The notes: generated from the sequence alone by a model not told the origin. 64,000 bases of DNA from Lewinellaceae bacterium (GCA_020636355.1 JACJYB010000009.1:62001-126000); one strand, 5' to 3'. Shown: positions 26,186 to 36,956, numbered from the stretch's first letter. Program-made: numbers and translations.

Positions 26186-29100
26186 ATGTAAATGTAAAAC
26201 CCATGCACTCGATAAATTGGTTCTGCTTTTTAATGCTGTTTGCATTTCAGTCCTTTGCTCAAAATTCAGGCACCGATGTTCCGGTGCAATATTATGACTG
26301 GGAGGCCATGCCTGGACAGGATTACGGTGACCTGAAGTGGTATGAAGTCCTGGAACTTGATGCTTCCACCTATGAAGAGGTAAGGAAAGCCTTTTACAAA
26401 GAGTGGGATGGGAAGGCATATGAACCGGGTAGGATGTACAAACAATTCAAACGCTATGAAGCGATGACACTGGGAGTTTGTCATGGCAAAAAAAAGTCGT
26501 TAGATGTTAACGTTGAAATGCAACATATTTTAAATGCGACCCAAGGAAAACGATCGACCAATGGAAGTCAATGGATCAGCAAGGGTCCCAATGCACCCCC
26601 ACAACCGGCTACCTGGAACAATCAGGGAATCGGACGGATCGACGAAATTGCCTTTCACCCTTTCAATGAAAACATAGTGTATGCGGGTGCACCTAGCGGT
26701 GGGCTATGGAAATCCGAGGATGGAGGGCAAAACTGGAAGCCGCTTGGCGATGTCTTTATGAATTTAGGTATATCCGGTATTGAAATCAGTCGTCAGGATC
26801 CGGACCGGATCTATGTGTCAACGGGTACCCGTGATGGCGGGTCTTTTTCTCCGTCATTTTTTGGAGTACTAGGGTCTGATGATGGTGGGCAAAACTGGAA
26901 TGTGCTTCCTTTTCCGGCAGGCGTTTCTCGGGTGTATAAATTATTGTTAAGCCAGGAAAATGACCTACATCTTTGTTTGGCTACCAATAATGGGATTTAT
27001 TGTACGAGAGATGGTGGTCAATCGTGGACCAAATCGAACGGGATAGCAGGAAGCGTCCGTGACATCGAGTGGCAGCCAGGAAATGAGAAACGGATTTACG
27101 CCAGTAAATATGGCGAATGGTATGAGTCCAATGATGGAGGCATTTCATTTGTAAATAATAACGCATTATTTACTCCACAGAATACGGACAACATTAATAT
27201 AGGAGTTACCGGTGCTAATCCCGATGTGGTCTATTTTTTTGCCTGGGATAAACCTAGTAACAGCTTTAAGTTGTACAAGTATACCTATACAACCAAGCAA
27301 ATGATCCTGGTTGCCGATAAGACCAGTCCTGGACAACATCCAAACGGGAATGCGATCAAATTAACCGATTATTATTGGGGACAGGCATTCTACGATTGGT
27401 CTTTCGCGATTCATCCGGAAAATGAACAGGAAATGTTTATCGGCGATATATCCTTATTTCGAACATCGGATGGCGGCAAGACCTGGACTGTCATGAGTGG
27501 CTCCAGTAATGATGGGGGAAGTGTACATGTGGATATGCATACCGTGGAATATAGCACGGAAACGAAAACCCCTTGGGTTGGATGCGATGGTGGAATCTAT
27601 CGTTTTGCCGGACCGGGTAAAATATGGACCAGGTTGAATAATCTGGGCATCACCCAGGTTTACCGGTTTGGCATTTCGAAACTTAATGATGATTTGATCT
27701 TATGCGGTAACCAGGACAACGGGGTCTTTCAACGTAATGATAACGGGTGGAATTACCGGATTATCGGCGATGGATCGGAATGCATCATTGACCCAATCGA
27801 TCCAAGCAAAATGTATGGAACCATTGGCAACTCGGGAAGAATTTATAAGTCCACCAATGGTATTAAGTTTGATGTTCAGTTTCTAGTGCCCCAAGAAGAA
27901 CAAGCATTGTGGTTATTTCCACTGAAAATGCATCCCCAGTTACGCCATGTACTTTATACCGGATTTAACAATGTCTGGCGAACAATAGATGGAGGTGTTT
28001 CCTGGGAAAAAATCAGCGATTTTCAGAAGTCCGAAAGCATAACAGATGTTGAGATAGCACCTAGCAATCCTTCGTTCATCTATACTGCTTTCAGCTCAGC
28101 TGCCGGCCTCTACCGATCGGAAGATGGGGGGAAGAATTGGCAAATGTGTACCTATCCGCAAACGAACTTACCGGTCCAGGATTTACTTATTCATCCGGGA
28201 AATGAGAAAATTCTATATGCGGCAATAGGTCAGACCATTATGAAGTCAACCGATGCCGGGGAGTCCTGGCTCAAATATAATGATGGAATAGAAAATACGG
28301 TCGTTTTGACTTTGGCTTATGTGAATGATGCTGATGAAGAACTGTATGCAGGTACCAGTCTGGCCGTATACCACAAATCAACAGGTCAGCCCTGGGAATT
28401 ATTTAATGAGGATTTACCGCATGTATTGATCACGGAGCTGGAGGTGAATGAGAAGCACGGCACCATTTCGGCGGCGACTTTTGGACGCGGCATTTGGCAA
28501 AGTCCACTAGCCAAAACGTCTGGCAGCTGTTATCTGGACCAGGTGGCTGAAATCACTCAAGATGGAAGGGAGCTGACTTGCACTATAGCACCGGAAGGAT
28601 ATGGTTACCAATGGTATCGGGGAGATTCATTACTAACAGGAGAAAACACTTCCAAATTAATTGTTGATAAAACGGGTATTTACGCTGTAGTGTATACCGG
28701 ATCCTGTCATGCGTTTAGCTCTGATTTTATCGAAATCAAAGAATTGTCAGGGCCGTTGACATTTTATCAATATGTAGATGCCACATCCTGTTTCAATGAA
28801 ATCAACTTTGGTCCTACTAAGTCTGGTGAATACCCGTTTGATACCACGTACGATGCAGCTGGTAATCTGACCATCCATATCTTGAGACTAGTCGTAAATC
28901 CGGTGAGCGAAGTGAACATTGACGTGATGATCGAAAACGGAGAGAGCTATGAGGGATATCAATTTCCCGGCACTTACCGGGATACATTTTCAAGAGTTGG
29001 GACAGGGTGTGATTCCATTCGTGTAATCAATTTAAGTGTAAATAATTATGACTTATGTCTGCTGAATCCCAATTCAGTTGGGGTAAAAATGACCGATGTT

Positions 29101-29718
29101 TTGATAAAAGATTTTGAGCGAGATGCGGTCTCAATTGATGTGCTGGTCCATAAATTTAATTCAATTACAGCGGCAGAATTTAGCATCCTATGGGATTCTC
29201 AGGCACTTGAGCTAATCGACATTCAAAATATCCATTCCGTTTTTGACCAACCTTTTGTATTTAATAAAGAGCCAGATTATTTGAAAGTTCTTTGGATTTC
29301 AAATGACCTGTTGAATGGCAATTCTTTGGAGGATTCAACGATATTATTTACCATGATTTTCAGGGTCAATGTACCTGGTAAGTATTCCATCCAGTTTGGC
29401 GGTACACAATTATTGGTCTCCTCAGATCGCAATGAATTTGGGCCTTTGGCATTTTGTGATGGGAGTATTCTATCAGAAATTTCAACACGAATCCTTGATG
29501 AGGCATTTCCTGATCTGATCATTTTCCCTAACCCCGGTACTGGGCAATTTACGGTACAAAGCAATATTCCTATAGACAGGATCGAAGTATTTGATGTATT
29601 GGGCAGGTTCATTTTTCATGATAATAAATCTGCCTTTTATTTGAGACAGTCGGGATTGTACTTTGTAAAAATATATTCGGGCAAAAATATCGGTTATCGA
29701 AGTATTATTGTGGAATAG
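26182..29718 (+). CDS. Secreted Asp-box (VPS10/sortilin-like) propeller protein with cohesin-like and T9SS domains
   Basis: The product is 1178 residues from the ATG at 26182, which overlaps the previous stop by 4 bp; 26203 is also possible. The signal peptide ends at FQSFAQ. A large propeller (nt ~26570-28520) contains about eight Asp boxes: SEDGGQNW, SDDGGQNW, TRDGGQSW, TSDGGKTW, TIDGGVSW, SEDGGKNW, STDAGESW and a weaker SNDGGISF. It is followed by an Ig-like domain (~28540-28740), a short T9SS-associated repeat ending GCDSIRVINL, a cohesin-like domain (~29090-29470) and a type-A sorting domain (IFPNPGTGQF). Asp-box propellers occur in sialidases, xyloglucanases and sortilin-like receptors; no glycosidase residues can be assigned here, so the substrate is open. 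Confidence 0.87.
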   Translation: MNVNVKPMHSINWFCFLMLFAFQSFAQNSGTDVPVQYYDWEAMPGQDYGDLKWYEVLELDASTYEEVRKAFYKEWDGKAYEPGRMYKQFKRYEAMTLGVCHGKKKSLDVNVEMQHILNATQGKRSTNGSQWISKGPNAPPQPATWNNQGIGRIDEIAFHPFNENIVYAGAPSGGLWKSEDGGQNWKPLGDVFMNLGISGIEISRQDPDRIYVSTGTRDGGSFSPSFFGVLGSDDGGQNWNVLPFPAGVSRVYKLLLSQENDLHLCLATNNGIYCTRDGGQSWTKSNGIAGSVRDIEWQPGNEKRIYASKYGEWYESNDGGISFVNNNALFTPQNTDNINIGVTGANPDVVYFFAWDKPSNSFKLYKYTYTTKQMILVADKTSPGQHPNGNAIKLTDYYWGQAFYDWSFAIHPENEQEMFIGDISLFRTSDGGKTWTVMSGSSNDGGSVHVDMHTVEYSTETKTPWVGCDGGIYRFAGPGKIWTRLNNLGITQVYRFGISKLNDDLILCGNQDNGVFQRNDNGWNYRIIGDGSECIIDPIDPSKMYGTIGNSGRIYKSTNGIKFDVQFLVPQEEQALWLFPLKMHPQLRHVLYTGFNNVWRTIDGGVSWEKISDFQKSESITDVEIAPSNPSFIYTAFSSAAGLYRSEDGGKNWQMCTYPQTNLPVQDLLIHPGNEKILYAAIGQTIMKSTDAGESWLKYNDGIENTVVLTLAYVNDADEELYAGTSLAVYHKSTGQPWELFNEDLPHVLITELEVNEKHGTISAATFGRGIWQSPLAKTSGSCYLDQVAEITQDGRELTCTIAPEGYGYQWYRGDSLLTGENTSKLIVDKTGIYAVVYTGSCHAFSSDFIEIKELSGPLTFYQYVDATSCFNEINFGPTKSGEYPFDTTYDAAGNLTIHILRLVVNPVSEVNIDVMIENGESYEGYQFPGTYRDTFSRVGTGCDSIRVINLSVNNYDLCLLNPNSVGVKMTDVLIKDFERDAVSIDVLVHKFNSITAAEFSILWDSQALELIDIQNIHSVFDQPFVFNKEPDYLKVLWISNDLLNGNSLEDSTILFTMIFRVNVPGKYSIQFGGTQLLVSSDRNEFGPLAFCDGSILSEISTRILDEAFPDLIIFPNPGTGQFTVQSNIPIDRIEVFDVLGRFIFHDNKSAFYLRQSGLYFVKIYSGKNIGYRSIIVE

Positions 29719-30086
29719 ACGGTCATTTATTTCTCGAATAATCTTGTATTTAAAAGGTGTTTTAGTGGCAGAAATAAATGTTAGACTATCTCCACAATGA
29801 TAAATCATGAGTTAAATCCTGATGGTATATTGACTAATTATTTTATGCTGGCTGAAATTGAAGAGCTAGGCCTTTAGAGGAATTAACCTTGCCTAGAGTG
29901 AAACCCATGTGAAAGATCTCAATATTCCTGCCCTGGAATTTCTTGCTTTTCGGATTTTTTATTTGATCGATTGTAGTGTTCGTTCGGTAAATTATTGGTC
30001 TTGTTGGCGTCCTCATATTCTTAATAATCGCAGCTTTTATCTTGTGGCATAAAGTGATGTATTCCAATTACCAAAATGCCATAAAG
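29719..30086 (+). other. Intergenic region without a gene
   Basis: No convincing coding frame is present. There is a 10-bp perfect inverted repeat CATTTATTTC / GAAATAAATG (29724-29733 and 29771-29780, 37-bp spacer) starting 6 bp after the stop, and a 6-bp pair CTAGGC/GCCTAG near 29868-29900. Neither has a clear terminator T-run. Confidence 0.5.
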
Positions 30087-33000
30087 ATGCAGAATTCATA
30101 TATACTACTGTTGTTAGTCTTTGCCTTATCGTTTTACACCATCAAAGCTCAAGAGCCAATAAAAAGATGGTGTGCATTTGATGAAGCCCAGAAGGTGCAA
30201 CTTGAACAGGATACTGTCTTTAGGTTGCAAGAGAAACGGATAAATAATTTAATTCTTCAGAATATTAAGAATGGATATCTGGAGGCAAGACAAAGTGATT
30301 ATATCCTTCCGGTAGTCGTGCACATCGTCTCTCCGCCAGGTACTCCAATTGGAATAGGTAATAATCTTACTAATGAGGAAGTTATGGACGGCCTTCAGTT
30401 ACTTAATAAGGCATTTTCTAATTCTGGCGAGTTCTATTCACCTGAAGGGATTGATATTGGGATTCAATTTTGCTTGGCTGAACAAACTCCGGATGGCAAG
30501 GCTACCGATGGGATTACCCGACATGAAAGTGACTTGGTTGCCGATCCAAAGTGCAGTAACTATAGTACAAATTATGATGATCAACTTGCTATAAAAAGTA
30601 TTATCAGCTGGAATTGTAAGGAATATATTAATATTTGGTTGGTTACAGATTTATTCAATGAAAAACTAGGTTGCAGTCTGGCCGGTTATGCAACATATCC
30701 CGGAAATAGTTGTGCTTGGGACGGAATCATGCAAGAGAGCAGGTATTGGATTACTAAACCCGGGACCGAAGTTACCGCCCATGAGATGGGGCATTATCTT
30801 GGTTTGTATCATACATTTGAAGGTGGGTGCAAAAACGATGATTGTCTGTCTGACGGAGATCGAGTTTGCGACACACCTCCGGATGATAGCCCAAGTTATG
30901 CTGCTTGCAATACCAATTCGTGTATATCAGATGTTCCAGATTTGCCGGATGACAACACGAATTACATGGATTATTCGGCATGTCAGCCTCCTCATTTTAC
31001 GGTAGGGCAAAAGGAGCGAATGATTCAGGCACTTTTAGTCAGTAGATCCCAGCTGCTAAACTCCTTGGGATGCTCACCTTTGACAAATAAGGATATAACT
31101 CTTCAGATTGGCAATGATGCTAATTGTCCGACAGATTATTGTCCACAGTTAACGGTCATAAATACTGGTAGGGAAGCTATACATCAATTTTCTATTGCCT
31201 ACGAATTAAATGACGGAACTTTAGATACCATTCAATGGGTGGGCGAACTAGATTCGAAGTCGCAATTATTAATATCACTCCCATGTGTTGAAGCTGCCGG
31301 AGGGGATTATGTATGTTCTGCCAGTGTCATTTCAATAGATGGCTTTATAGATGAAGTCCCAATAAATAGTACATTAATGAATGTGTTGATACAAGTTCAG
31401 GAAATAATTTTGGATTTTGAAGGTTTGCCAACATCTGGCCGTAATATTAATTTTCTAAACAATTCTATTGGAGCAATTAACTTCGAATGGGAATTTGGCG
31501 ATGGTCATACATCTGTAGAAAGTAATCCTCGACATCTTTATTTTGTAGATGGTACCTATACCGTAAAATTAACGGCATCCAATACATGTGATACAGTAGT
31601 CCTAGAAAAGCAAATTGATGTGGTAGGTTGTATACAGGGTTGGCGTGGTTTTGTCAGTGGATTAAACTCCTATCAAGAGCCTGATGAAGAGATTTGCTCC
31701 TACATTAAGAATGGAATATTGAAAATTGATCCGGAACTTTCCGAAAGACCTTATTATTGGACTCGTTTTAGTTACTGCAACACTATATGTACAGGTAGTA
31801 ATTTTACCGTTCAATTTCGTATTAGAAACCCCAAAGGTGAAGGAGGAATAGATGCTTATGATACTGGAATTCGGATTTTAACTTCTGGTGAACGGGTTGG
31901 TGTAACGTTGATGGGAAGTGCCTGGGCCCAAAGTTATTCCAGCATCCAGGCTGGTAGCACTTCTTTAACAAATAAACCCGAGCTAGTGGTGCCACTAAAT
32001 GATTGGGTTGAACTTGAACTGAAAATAAAGAATGATACGGTATTCTATCAATATAATGGATCTAATTACTTTTATCTGCCATTTGATGCTTATTTATGTG
32101 ATATTGAAGAATTAATTATAAGTTTCAAAGGGTCTGGTGAAATAGACTGGGTTCGAGTACTGGATGAAAATGACCGATTAGTTTATTTTGAAGATTTTCT
32201 GGATTGTAATCAACCTTCAGATCCACTACCTTGTCAAATTTCCCCATTGTCAGCTACATTCACCCCTGCTGATCCATGCCTCCTAAGTGCATGGTCCATT
32301 GATGCGGAGGGAAGCCGAGGCAACTACATATATTATTTAAAAAATGCTAATACACTGGTTGAACAGAAGGATAGTGTCTTCAAGGACCTGTCTCCTGGGT
32401 ATTATGTATTGGGAGTAAGAAGCGATTGCCCATACCAAGATACATCCATTCAAATCATTGTGCCTACTCCATTGCGAATAAAGGTTGACAGTGTTGTTGA
32501 TGTTTATTGTAGTCAATTCGGAGAAATATCAGTTATAGGAGAGGGTGGGGTACAACCTTATAGCTATTCGTTAGATAACACGTCTATTCAGCATTCTGGA
32601 ATATTCAAGGATTTATTACCTGGTAAGCATAAATTAATTATTACCGATTCTGTGGGATGTGAAATTATCGATACTATTGATGTTAAGAACAATGTTGAAA
32701 AGATTCAATTATGGATCGTGGACTCTAAACTTTCTATGGATTGCCAAAGTGATTCCACTTTTTTATTGATTGGGTCGAAATCTTTTGATGAACAAATTTC
32801 ATTTTCATTGAATGGTAGTCCGTTTTCGACCAATCATTTGTTACAGAATTTGCCTGAAGGTAGATATCAATTAATTGGAAAAGACAATTATGGATGCCTA
32901 ACTGACACTTTGAATTTTGAAATTAAGGATAATAGAGATCATCAAATAAATAGAAATGCCTATTGGGTTTGCTTCGGGGATAGTATTCAAGTTGCAAGCC

Positions 33001-34004
33001 ATTATTACCGCTATAATGGAGTTTATTATGATACTCTGTTAACAGTTAATGGATGTGATAGTATATTGATAACAGAATTGTCGCTATATGAAAGGAATGA
33101 ATTAAAACTAGATTATTCTATTTGTGAAGGCGATTCCATATTGCTCGGAGGAAGAGTGATAAGAAACACGGGTATTTATTATGACAGTTTGACGACTGTT
33201 ACTGGATGTGATAGCCTGATTATTGTGGATCTAAATATAATTCCAAATAATAAGGTTGAAATTGATACTTTTATTTGTGAGGGAGAAAATTATGTTGTTG
33301 GTTTTAAGAAGTATAATAATTCTGGATTTTATCTAGATACCCTGAGTTCTTCATCTTTTTGTGATAGTTTGGTCATAACAAATCTCAAAGTCATCCCTAA
33401 CGAATTTGTAAATTTAGAGATAGCCATTTGTCCTAATGAGCCTTATCAATTAAATGGAAAAGTTTATTCGAAAGGTGGCACCTATATAGATACACTTAAA
33501 ACCAGCATATTCGGATGTGATAGCGTGGTTAAAATGGACGTTAAAGTTCTTGAAGCGGATACTGTATCCAAGCTATATACACTATGTCCAGGTGATAGTT
33601 TATGGATTGGTGATACTTTATTAATGACTACTGCAAACTGGGATTATTGGATACCTTCTTCTATGGCATGTGATACTTTTGCTCAAGTTGAAGTAATTAT
33701 GGCATCATCAGGCTTCTGCGATAGTTTATATTGTCAATATTACCTTCCTAATATTTTTTCGCCTAATCAAGATGGCGTTAATGATGATTTCATGCCTTTT
33801 TCATCACAAGTAAAATTTACTGAATTGAGTGTATACGATCGCTTTGGTGGTTTAGTATATTTTTCTGGTGGGAGTGACATAAAGTGGGATGGGACACGGT
33901 CTGGAAAAGAATTACCAGCAGGTGTCTATGTTTATATATTAAGGGGTGTTTGTGCTGATGGAAGGTCAATCACTATTCCTGGTACTATTAATTTGGTGAG
34001 ATAA
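30087..34004 (+). CDS. Secreted M43 (cytophagalysin-type) metalloprotease with PKD, SprB-like repeats and type-B T9SS domain
   Basis: The product is 1305 residues from the ATG at 30087, chosen because it begins the signal peptide MQNSYILLLLVFALSFYTIKA. The catalytic domain has HEMGHYLGLYH at nt ~30777-30810 and the Met-turn NYMDYSAC (~30960), so an active zinc protease is expected. Then follow a CARDB-like segment, a PKD domain (~31440-31620; GDGHTS ... DGTYTVKLTASN), a LamG-like jelly roll (~31640-32190), SprB-like repeats (~32270-32930), five ~44-residue modules of the form ICxGDS ... GCDSL (~32955-33715) and a gliding-motility type-B sorting domain (YYLPNIFSPNQDGVNDDF ... LPAGVYVYIL). It is the only type-B cargo gene in the window. 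Confidence 0.9.
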   Translation: MQNSYILLLLVFALSFYTIKAQEPIKRWCAFDEAQKVQLEQDTVFRLQEKRINNLILQNIKNGYLEARQSDYILPVVVHIVSPPGTPIGIGNNLTNEEVMDGLQLLNKAFSNSGEFYSPEGIDIGIQFCLAEQTPDGKATDGITRHESDLVADPKCSNYSTNYDDQLAIKSIISWNCKEYINIWLVTDLFNEKLGCSLAGYATYPGNSCAWDGIMQESRYWITKPGTEVTAHEMGHYLGLYHTFEGGCKNDDCLSDGDRVCDTPPDDSPSYAACNTNSCISDVPDLPDDNTNYMDYSACQPPHFTVGQKERMIQALLVSRSQLLNSLGCSPLTNKDITLQIGNDANCPTDYCPQLTVINTGREAIHQFSIAYELNDGTLDTIQWVGELDSKSQLLISLPCVEAAGGDYVCSASVISIDGFIDEVPINSTLMNVLIQVQEIILDFEGLPTSGRNINFLNNSIGAINFEWEFGDGHTSVESNPRHLYFVDGTYTVKLTASNTCDTVVLEKQIDVVGCIQGWRGFVSGLNSYQEPDEEICSYIKNGILKIDPELSERPYYWTRFSYCNTICTGSNFTVQFRIRNPKGEGGIDAYDTGIRILTSGERVGVTLMGSAWAQSYSSIQAGSTSLTNKPELVVPLNDWVELELKIKNDTVFYQYNGSNYFYLPFDAYLCDIEELIISFKGSGEIDWVRVLDENDRLVYFEDFLDCNQPSDPLPCQISPLSATFTPADPCLLSAWSIDAEGSRGNYIYYLKNANTLVEQKDSVFKDLSPGYYVLGVRSDCPYQDTSIQIIVPTPLRIKVDSVVDVYCSQFGEISVIGEGGVQPYSYSLDNTSIQHSGIFKDLLPGKHKLIITDSVGCEIIDTIDVKNNVEKIQLWIVDSKLSMDCQSDSTFLLIGSKSFDEQISFSLNGSPFSTNHLLQNLPEGRYQLIGKDNYGCLTDTLNFEIKDNRDHQINRNAYWVCFGDSIQVASHYYRYNGVYYDTLLTVNGCDSILITELSLYERNELKLDYSICEGDSILLGGRVIRNTGIYYDSLTTVTGCDSLIIVDLNIIPNNKVEIDTFICEGENYVVGFKKYNNSGFYLDTLSSSSFCDSLVITNLKVIPNEFVNLEIAICPNEPYQLNGKVYSKGGTYIDTLKTSIFGCDSVVKMDVKVLEADTVSKLYTLCPGDSLWIGDTLLMTTANWDYWIPSSMACDTFAQVEVIMASSGFCDSLYCQYYLPNIFSPNQDGVNDDFMPFSSQVKFTELSVYDRFGGLVYFSGGSDIKWDGTRSGKELPAGVYVYILRGVCADGRSITIPGTINLVR

Positions 34005-34202
34005 AATTCCTACCATAATATATTCGTGCATTGTAAACCTGCTTCGCCGCGGATAAAAACAGAAGTAGCTTTTTACTGCTATACATTACAGCCAATAATC
34101 ACACAAATAACATGGATGGAGGTCTAATGGTTGTTCGATTCGAATATAGTTAACCGAAAATTAAAATTTACGTTAAGGATGAAACACAAATACACATTCC
34201 CC

Positions 34203-34826
34203 TTACAGAATCGGCGACTTTCTGAACCTTCCTTCCGGGACCATTTCTTTAATCTTGATGTTACGGAACTTCACCTTGATGTCATTGCCGGCATGGATCT
34301 GCAGGCAGATGGAGCCGTGGCCATCACCGATCTTCTGGTCGTCCAGAGTGACCATCGGCTGGCCGTTAAGCCAGGTTTCGATGTGAGCGCCGACAACCCG
34401 GGCGCGAAGCAGATTCCAGTCATTGGCCTTGAGCGGGTTGACGGTGGATTCTTCAGGCAGCTTGAGCCATCCCCGGCCATAGGATTCGTATACGCCGCCA
34501 GTCTTGTCTTTCTCCGGGGCAATTTCGACCTGCCAACCACTCACTTTGGTTCCACTTACCGTTGACCGGATAAATAAGCCGCTGTTTCCATTAGACACCA
34601 TCATAAACTCCAAAGAAATGTCAAAATCATCGTACTGTTGGTCAGTACACAAATAGCCATACTCCCGGTCCGGTCCGGACTCGGCGATTAAATTGCCCTC
34701 CTCGGCATACCATTTCTCGGTGCCGTAGGCATGCCAGCCTTTCAGGTCGGAACCATTGAACAGCGAAGCGGTGGCACAGGCCGACCAGATCAGGGCAATG
34801 GATAACAGGTAAAATGCTTTTTTCAT
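34203..34826 (-). CDS. DUF1080 (3-keto-disaccharide hydrolase-like) lipoprotein
   Basis: The product is 207 residues. The start MKKAFYLLSIALIWSAC gives a lipoprotein signal with Cys at 17. The mature part is a single DUF1080 jelly roll: LFNGSDLKGWHAYG, DFDISLEFMMVSNGNSGLFIRS, GVYESYGRGWLKLPEE and NDWNLLRARVVGAHIETWLNG are typical family motifs. Members act on 3-keto glycosides or bind carbohydrates in the periplasm. It stands alone, with no sugar-oxidising partner within 10 kb, so its substrate is unclear. Family confidence is high; enzymatic role is inferred. Confidence 0.9.
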   Translation of the reverse strand: MKKAFYLLSIALIWSACATASLFNGSDLKGWHAYGTEKWYAEEGNLIAESGPDREYGYLCTDQQYDDFDISLEFMMVSNGNSGLFIRSTVSGTKVSGWQVEIAPEKDKTGGVYESYGRGWLKLPEESTVNPLKANDWNLLRARVVGAHIETWLNGQPMVTLDDQKIGDGHGSICLQIHAGNDIKVKFRNIKIKEMVPEGRFRKSPIL

Positions 34827-35069
34827 GACGATGTTCAGTTAGATGGGAAAGTTAATAAAAGTTAGTTGGAGTTAATAGGAGGAATGGATCAGAGCCCCTG
34901 TAAATCCAATGGATGGAATGTGTTCTAAAAAGGTGGTCTTCCCGGAAGCATGAGGCTATCGGGTTGGCGATTGTCAAATGGATCTATGGGTTTGTTTTGA
35001 GTCTTGGATCACTTTACCAACCAGCTCTTTTTTATAAATCCCTATTTTGTCTGCCTAACCAGAAATCAC

Positions 35070-36116
35070 TTGAGTCCATTATCGCTGATATCCGGTCGTT
35101 CGTTGCGCAAAGGAGGCATGCAATGGCTGTATTTTGCCGGTACGTCTTATCTGGGCATCCCTTATGATGAGACCTTCCAGAAACTGCTGAAGGAAGGTAT
35201 GGGCCTCTTTGGCAGTCATTACGGAGGCTCGCGTCATTCCAACATCACCCTCAACGTGTACGAGCAGGCGGAGGCTTTTCTGGCGGAATGGTCGGGCATG
35301 CCCGCCGCAATATTGACTTCCAGCGGCACCCTCTCCGGGCAGTTGGTGGCGCGTCACCTGCAACAGGAGACCTTGTGTTTGTATGCCCCCAATACGCATA
35401 CTGCCATGCAGACAGCTCAGGTGAAAATGATGCAAAAATGGCCGGAAGAATTGTTTTCAACCATCCGCAACCATCCCGGCAAAGTCGTGTGTATTTTGTG
35501 CAATGCATTGGATCCGCTCCATGCCCGGCTTACGAACTGGGATTGGGTCAGGGATCTGCCTCCGGGAAGGAAATACATTCTGGTGGTGGATGATTCTCAC
35601 GGTTTCGGTATCACCGGTGACCATGGACGCGGAGCCATCGAATTGTTGCCGGCCATGCCCGCCGGCTGCGAGTTGATCCTGGTGTCATCCCTGGCGAAGG
35701 CGTGGGGTATTCCTGCAGGCGTTGTGTTGGGTCATCAGGAGCGGATCCGGCGCCTGTATGCCGATCCCCTTTTTATCGGAAGTTCGCCTCCGCCGCCCAT
35801 GTATGTCTATGCCATGCAGAATGCAGCCGCGCTCTATGAGGCACGAAGGCAGGAGCTATTGAAGCGTTTAAATCAATTTCAACGAAAGTGCAAGCATCTC
35901 AGGGAGTTCAGGCACATACCCGGATTTCCAGTGTATTTTACCCCGAAGAATGGATTATTTGATGCACTCTACCAACATCAGGTGCTCATTTCATCATTTC
36001 CTTACCCTACGGTTAAATCTCCGCCGGTCACCCGGGTGGTGATCAATGCCAGCCATGAACCGGAAGATATTGACCAGCTGGCAACGCTGGTCGATGCCTA
36101 TTTTCAGAATGAATGA
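35070..36116 (+). CDS. PLP-dependent alpha-oxoamine synthase/aminotransferase-like enzyme (BioF/KBL fold)
   Basis: The start is uncertain: the frame opens after a TGA at 34998 and has TTG codons at 35004 and 35070, the first ATG (35118) falling too close to the conserved LYFAGTSYLG block. TTG 35070 gives 348 residues. Fold-type-I PLP motifs are present: GSHYGGSRHSNITLNVYEQAE, VVDDSHGFGITG (Asp and His contacting the cofactor) and SSLAKAWGIPAG with the Schiff-base Lys. The enzyme is shorter than KBL or BioF (about 390 residues) and lies outside any biotin or threonine operon, so the acyl and amino substrates are unknown. A long repeat array follows it immediately. Confidence 0.8.
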   Translation: MSPLSLISGRSLRKGGMQWLYFAGTSYLGIPYDETFQKLLKEGMGLFGSHYGGSRHSNITLNVYEQAEAFLAEWSGMPAAILTSSGTLSGQLVARHLQQETLCLYAPNTHTAMQTAQVKMMQKWPEELFSTIRNHPGKVVCILCNALDPLHARLTNWDWVRDLPPGRKYILVVDDSHGFGITGDHGRGAIELLPAMPAGCELILVSSLAKAWGIPAGVVLGHQERIRRLYADPLFIGSSPPPPMYVYAMQNAAALYEARRQELLKRLNQFQRKCKHLREFRHIPGFPVYFTPKNGLFDALYQHQVLISSFPYPTVKSPPVTRVVINASHEPEDIDQLATLVDAYFQNE

Positions 36117-36182
36117 AAATTCAAACCCTCGCTCTTGGAAGATGGGCTTGAATCCAGAAAGGTTCCTCCATCATTTGCATTC

Positions 36183-36945
36183 GATTCATTTCATATTTCG
36201 TACCTACGGCACGGTCTGCTGCAAATGAAATTGTTTCAACCAGGATAGGGCCCCGCTGGGACCGGGGATTGTGCTGGCATCGTTGGTTTGGGATTGAATT
36301 TATATATCGTAGCTACGGCACGAGGTGATTTCAAATGAAATTGTTTCAACCAGGATAGGGTCCCGCTGGGACCGGGGATTTTGACTGGCATCGTTGGTGA
36401 GGGTTTGAATTCATATTCCGTACCTACGGCACGGTTTGCTGCTAATGAAATTGTTTCAACCAGGATAGGGTCCCACTGGGACTAGGGATTTTACGGGCAT
36501 CGTTGGTTTGGGTTTGAATTTATATGTCGTACCTACGGCACGGTCTGATGTTAATGAAATTGTTTCAACCAGGATAGGGTCCCGCCGGGACCGGGGATTT
36601 TGACTGGTATCGTTGGTTTGGGTTTGAATTTATATGTCGTACCTACGGCACGGTCTGATGTTAATGAAATTGTTTCAACCAGGATAGGGTCCCACTGGGA
36701 CTACGGATTTTACGGGCATCGTTGGTTTGGGTTTGAATTTATTTGTCGAACCTACGGCACGGTCTGCTGCAAATGAATTTGTTTCAACCAGGATAAGGTC
36801 CCGCTGGGACTAGGGATTTTACTGGCATCGTTGGTGAGGGTTTGAATTTATATTCCGTACCTACGGCACGGGTTGATGCAAATGAAATTGTTTCAATCAG
36901 GATAGGGTCCCGCTGGGACCGGGGATTTTGCCGGGACCGGGGGTT
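36183..36945 (+). repeat. Seven-unit ~109-bp tandem repeat with two palindromic boxes (forward array)
   Basis: The box CCGTACCTACGGCACGG begins at about 36199, 36308, 36419, 36528, 36638, 36747 and 36856, a period of 109-111 bp. Each unit carries, in order, this box, AATGAAATTGTTTCAACCAGG, a GGTCCCGCTGGGACC palindrome (variants GCC or ACT in the loop) and CATCGTTGGTTTGGGTTTGAA. The arms GTCCC/GGGAC are kept in nearly all units. No start codon or coding frame runs through. The units are far too long and uniform for CRISPR repeats and spacers. The function is unknown; REP-like or hairpin-forming intergenic elements are the nearest comparison. Confidence 0.85.
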
Positions 36946-36956
36946 TGGATTATGCA

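Noticed and set aside
34913..35167. 84-residue ORF upstream of the PLP enzyme
   Set aside because: It overlaps the enzyme's N-terminal region in a different frame and shows no motif; the enzyme frame carries conserved residues through this stretch.
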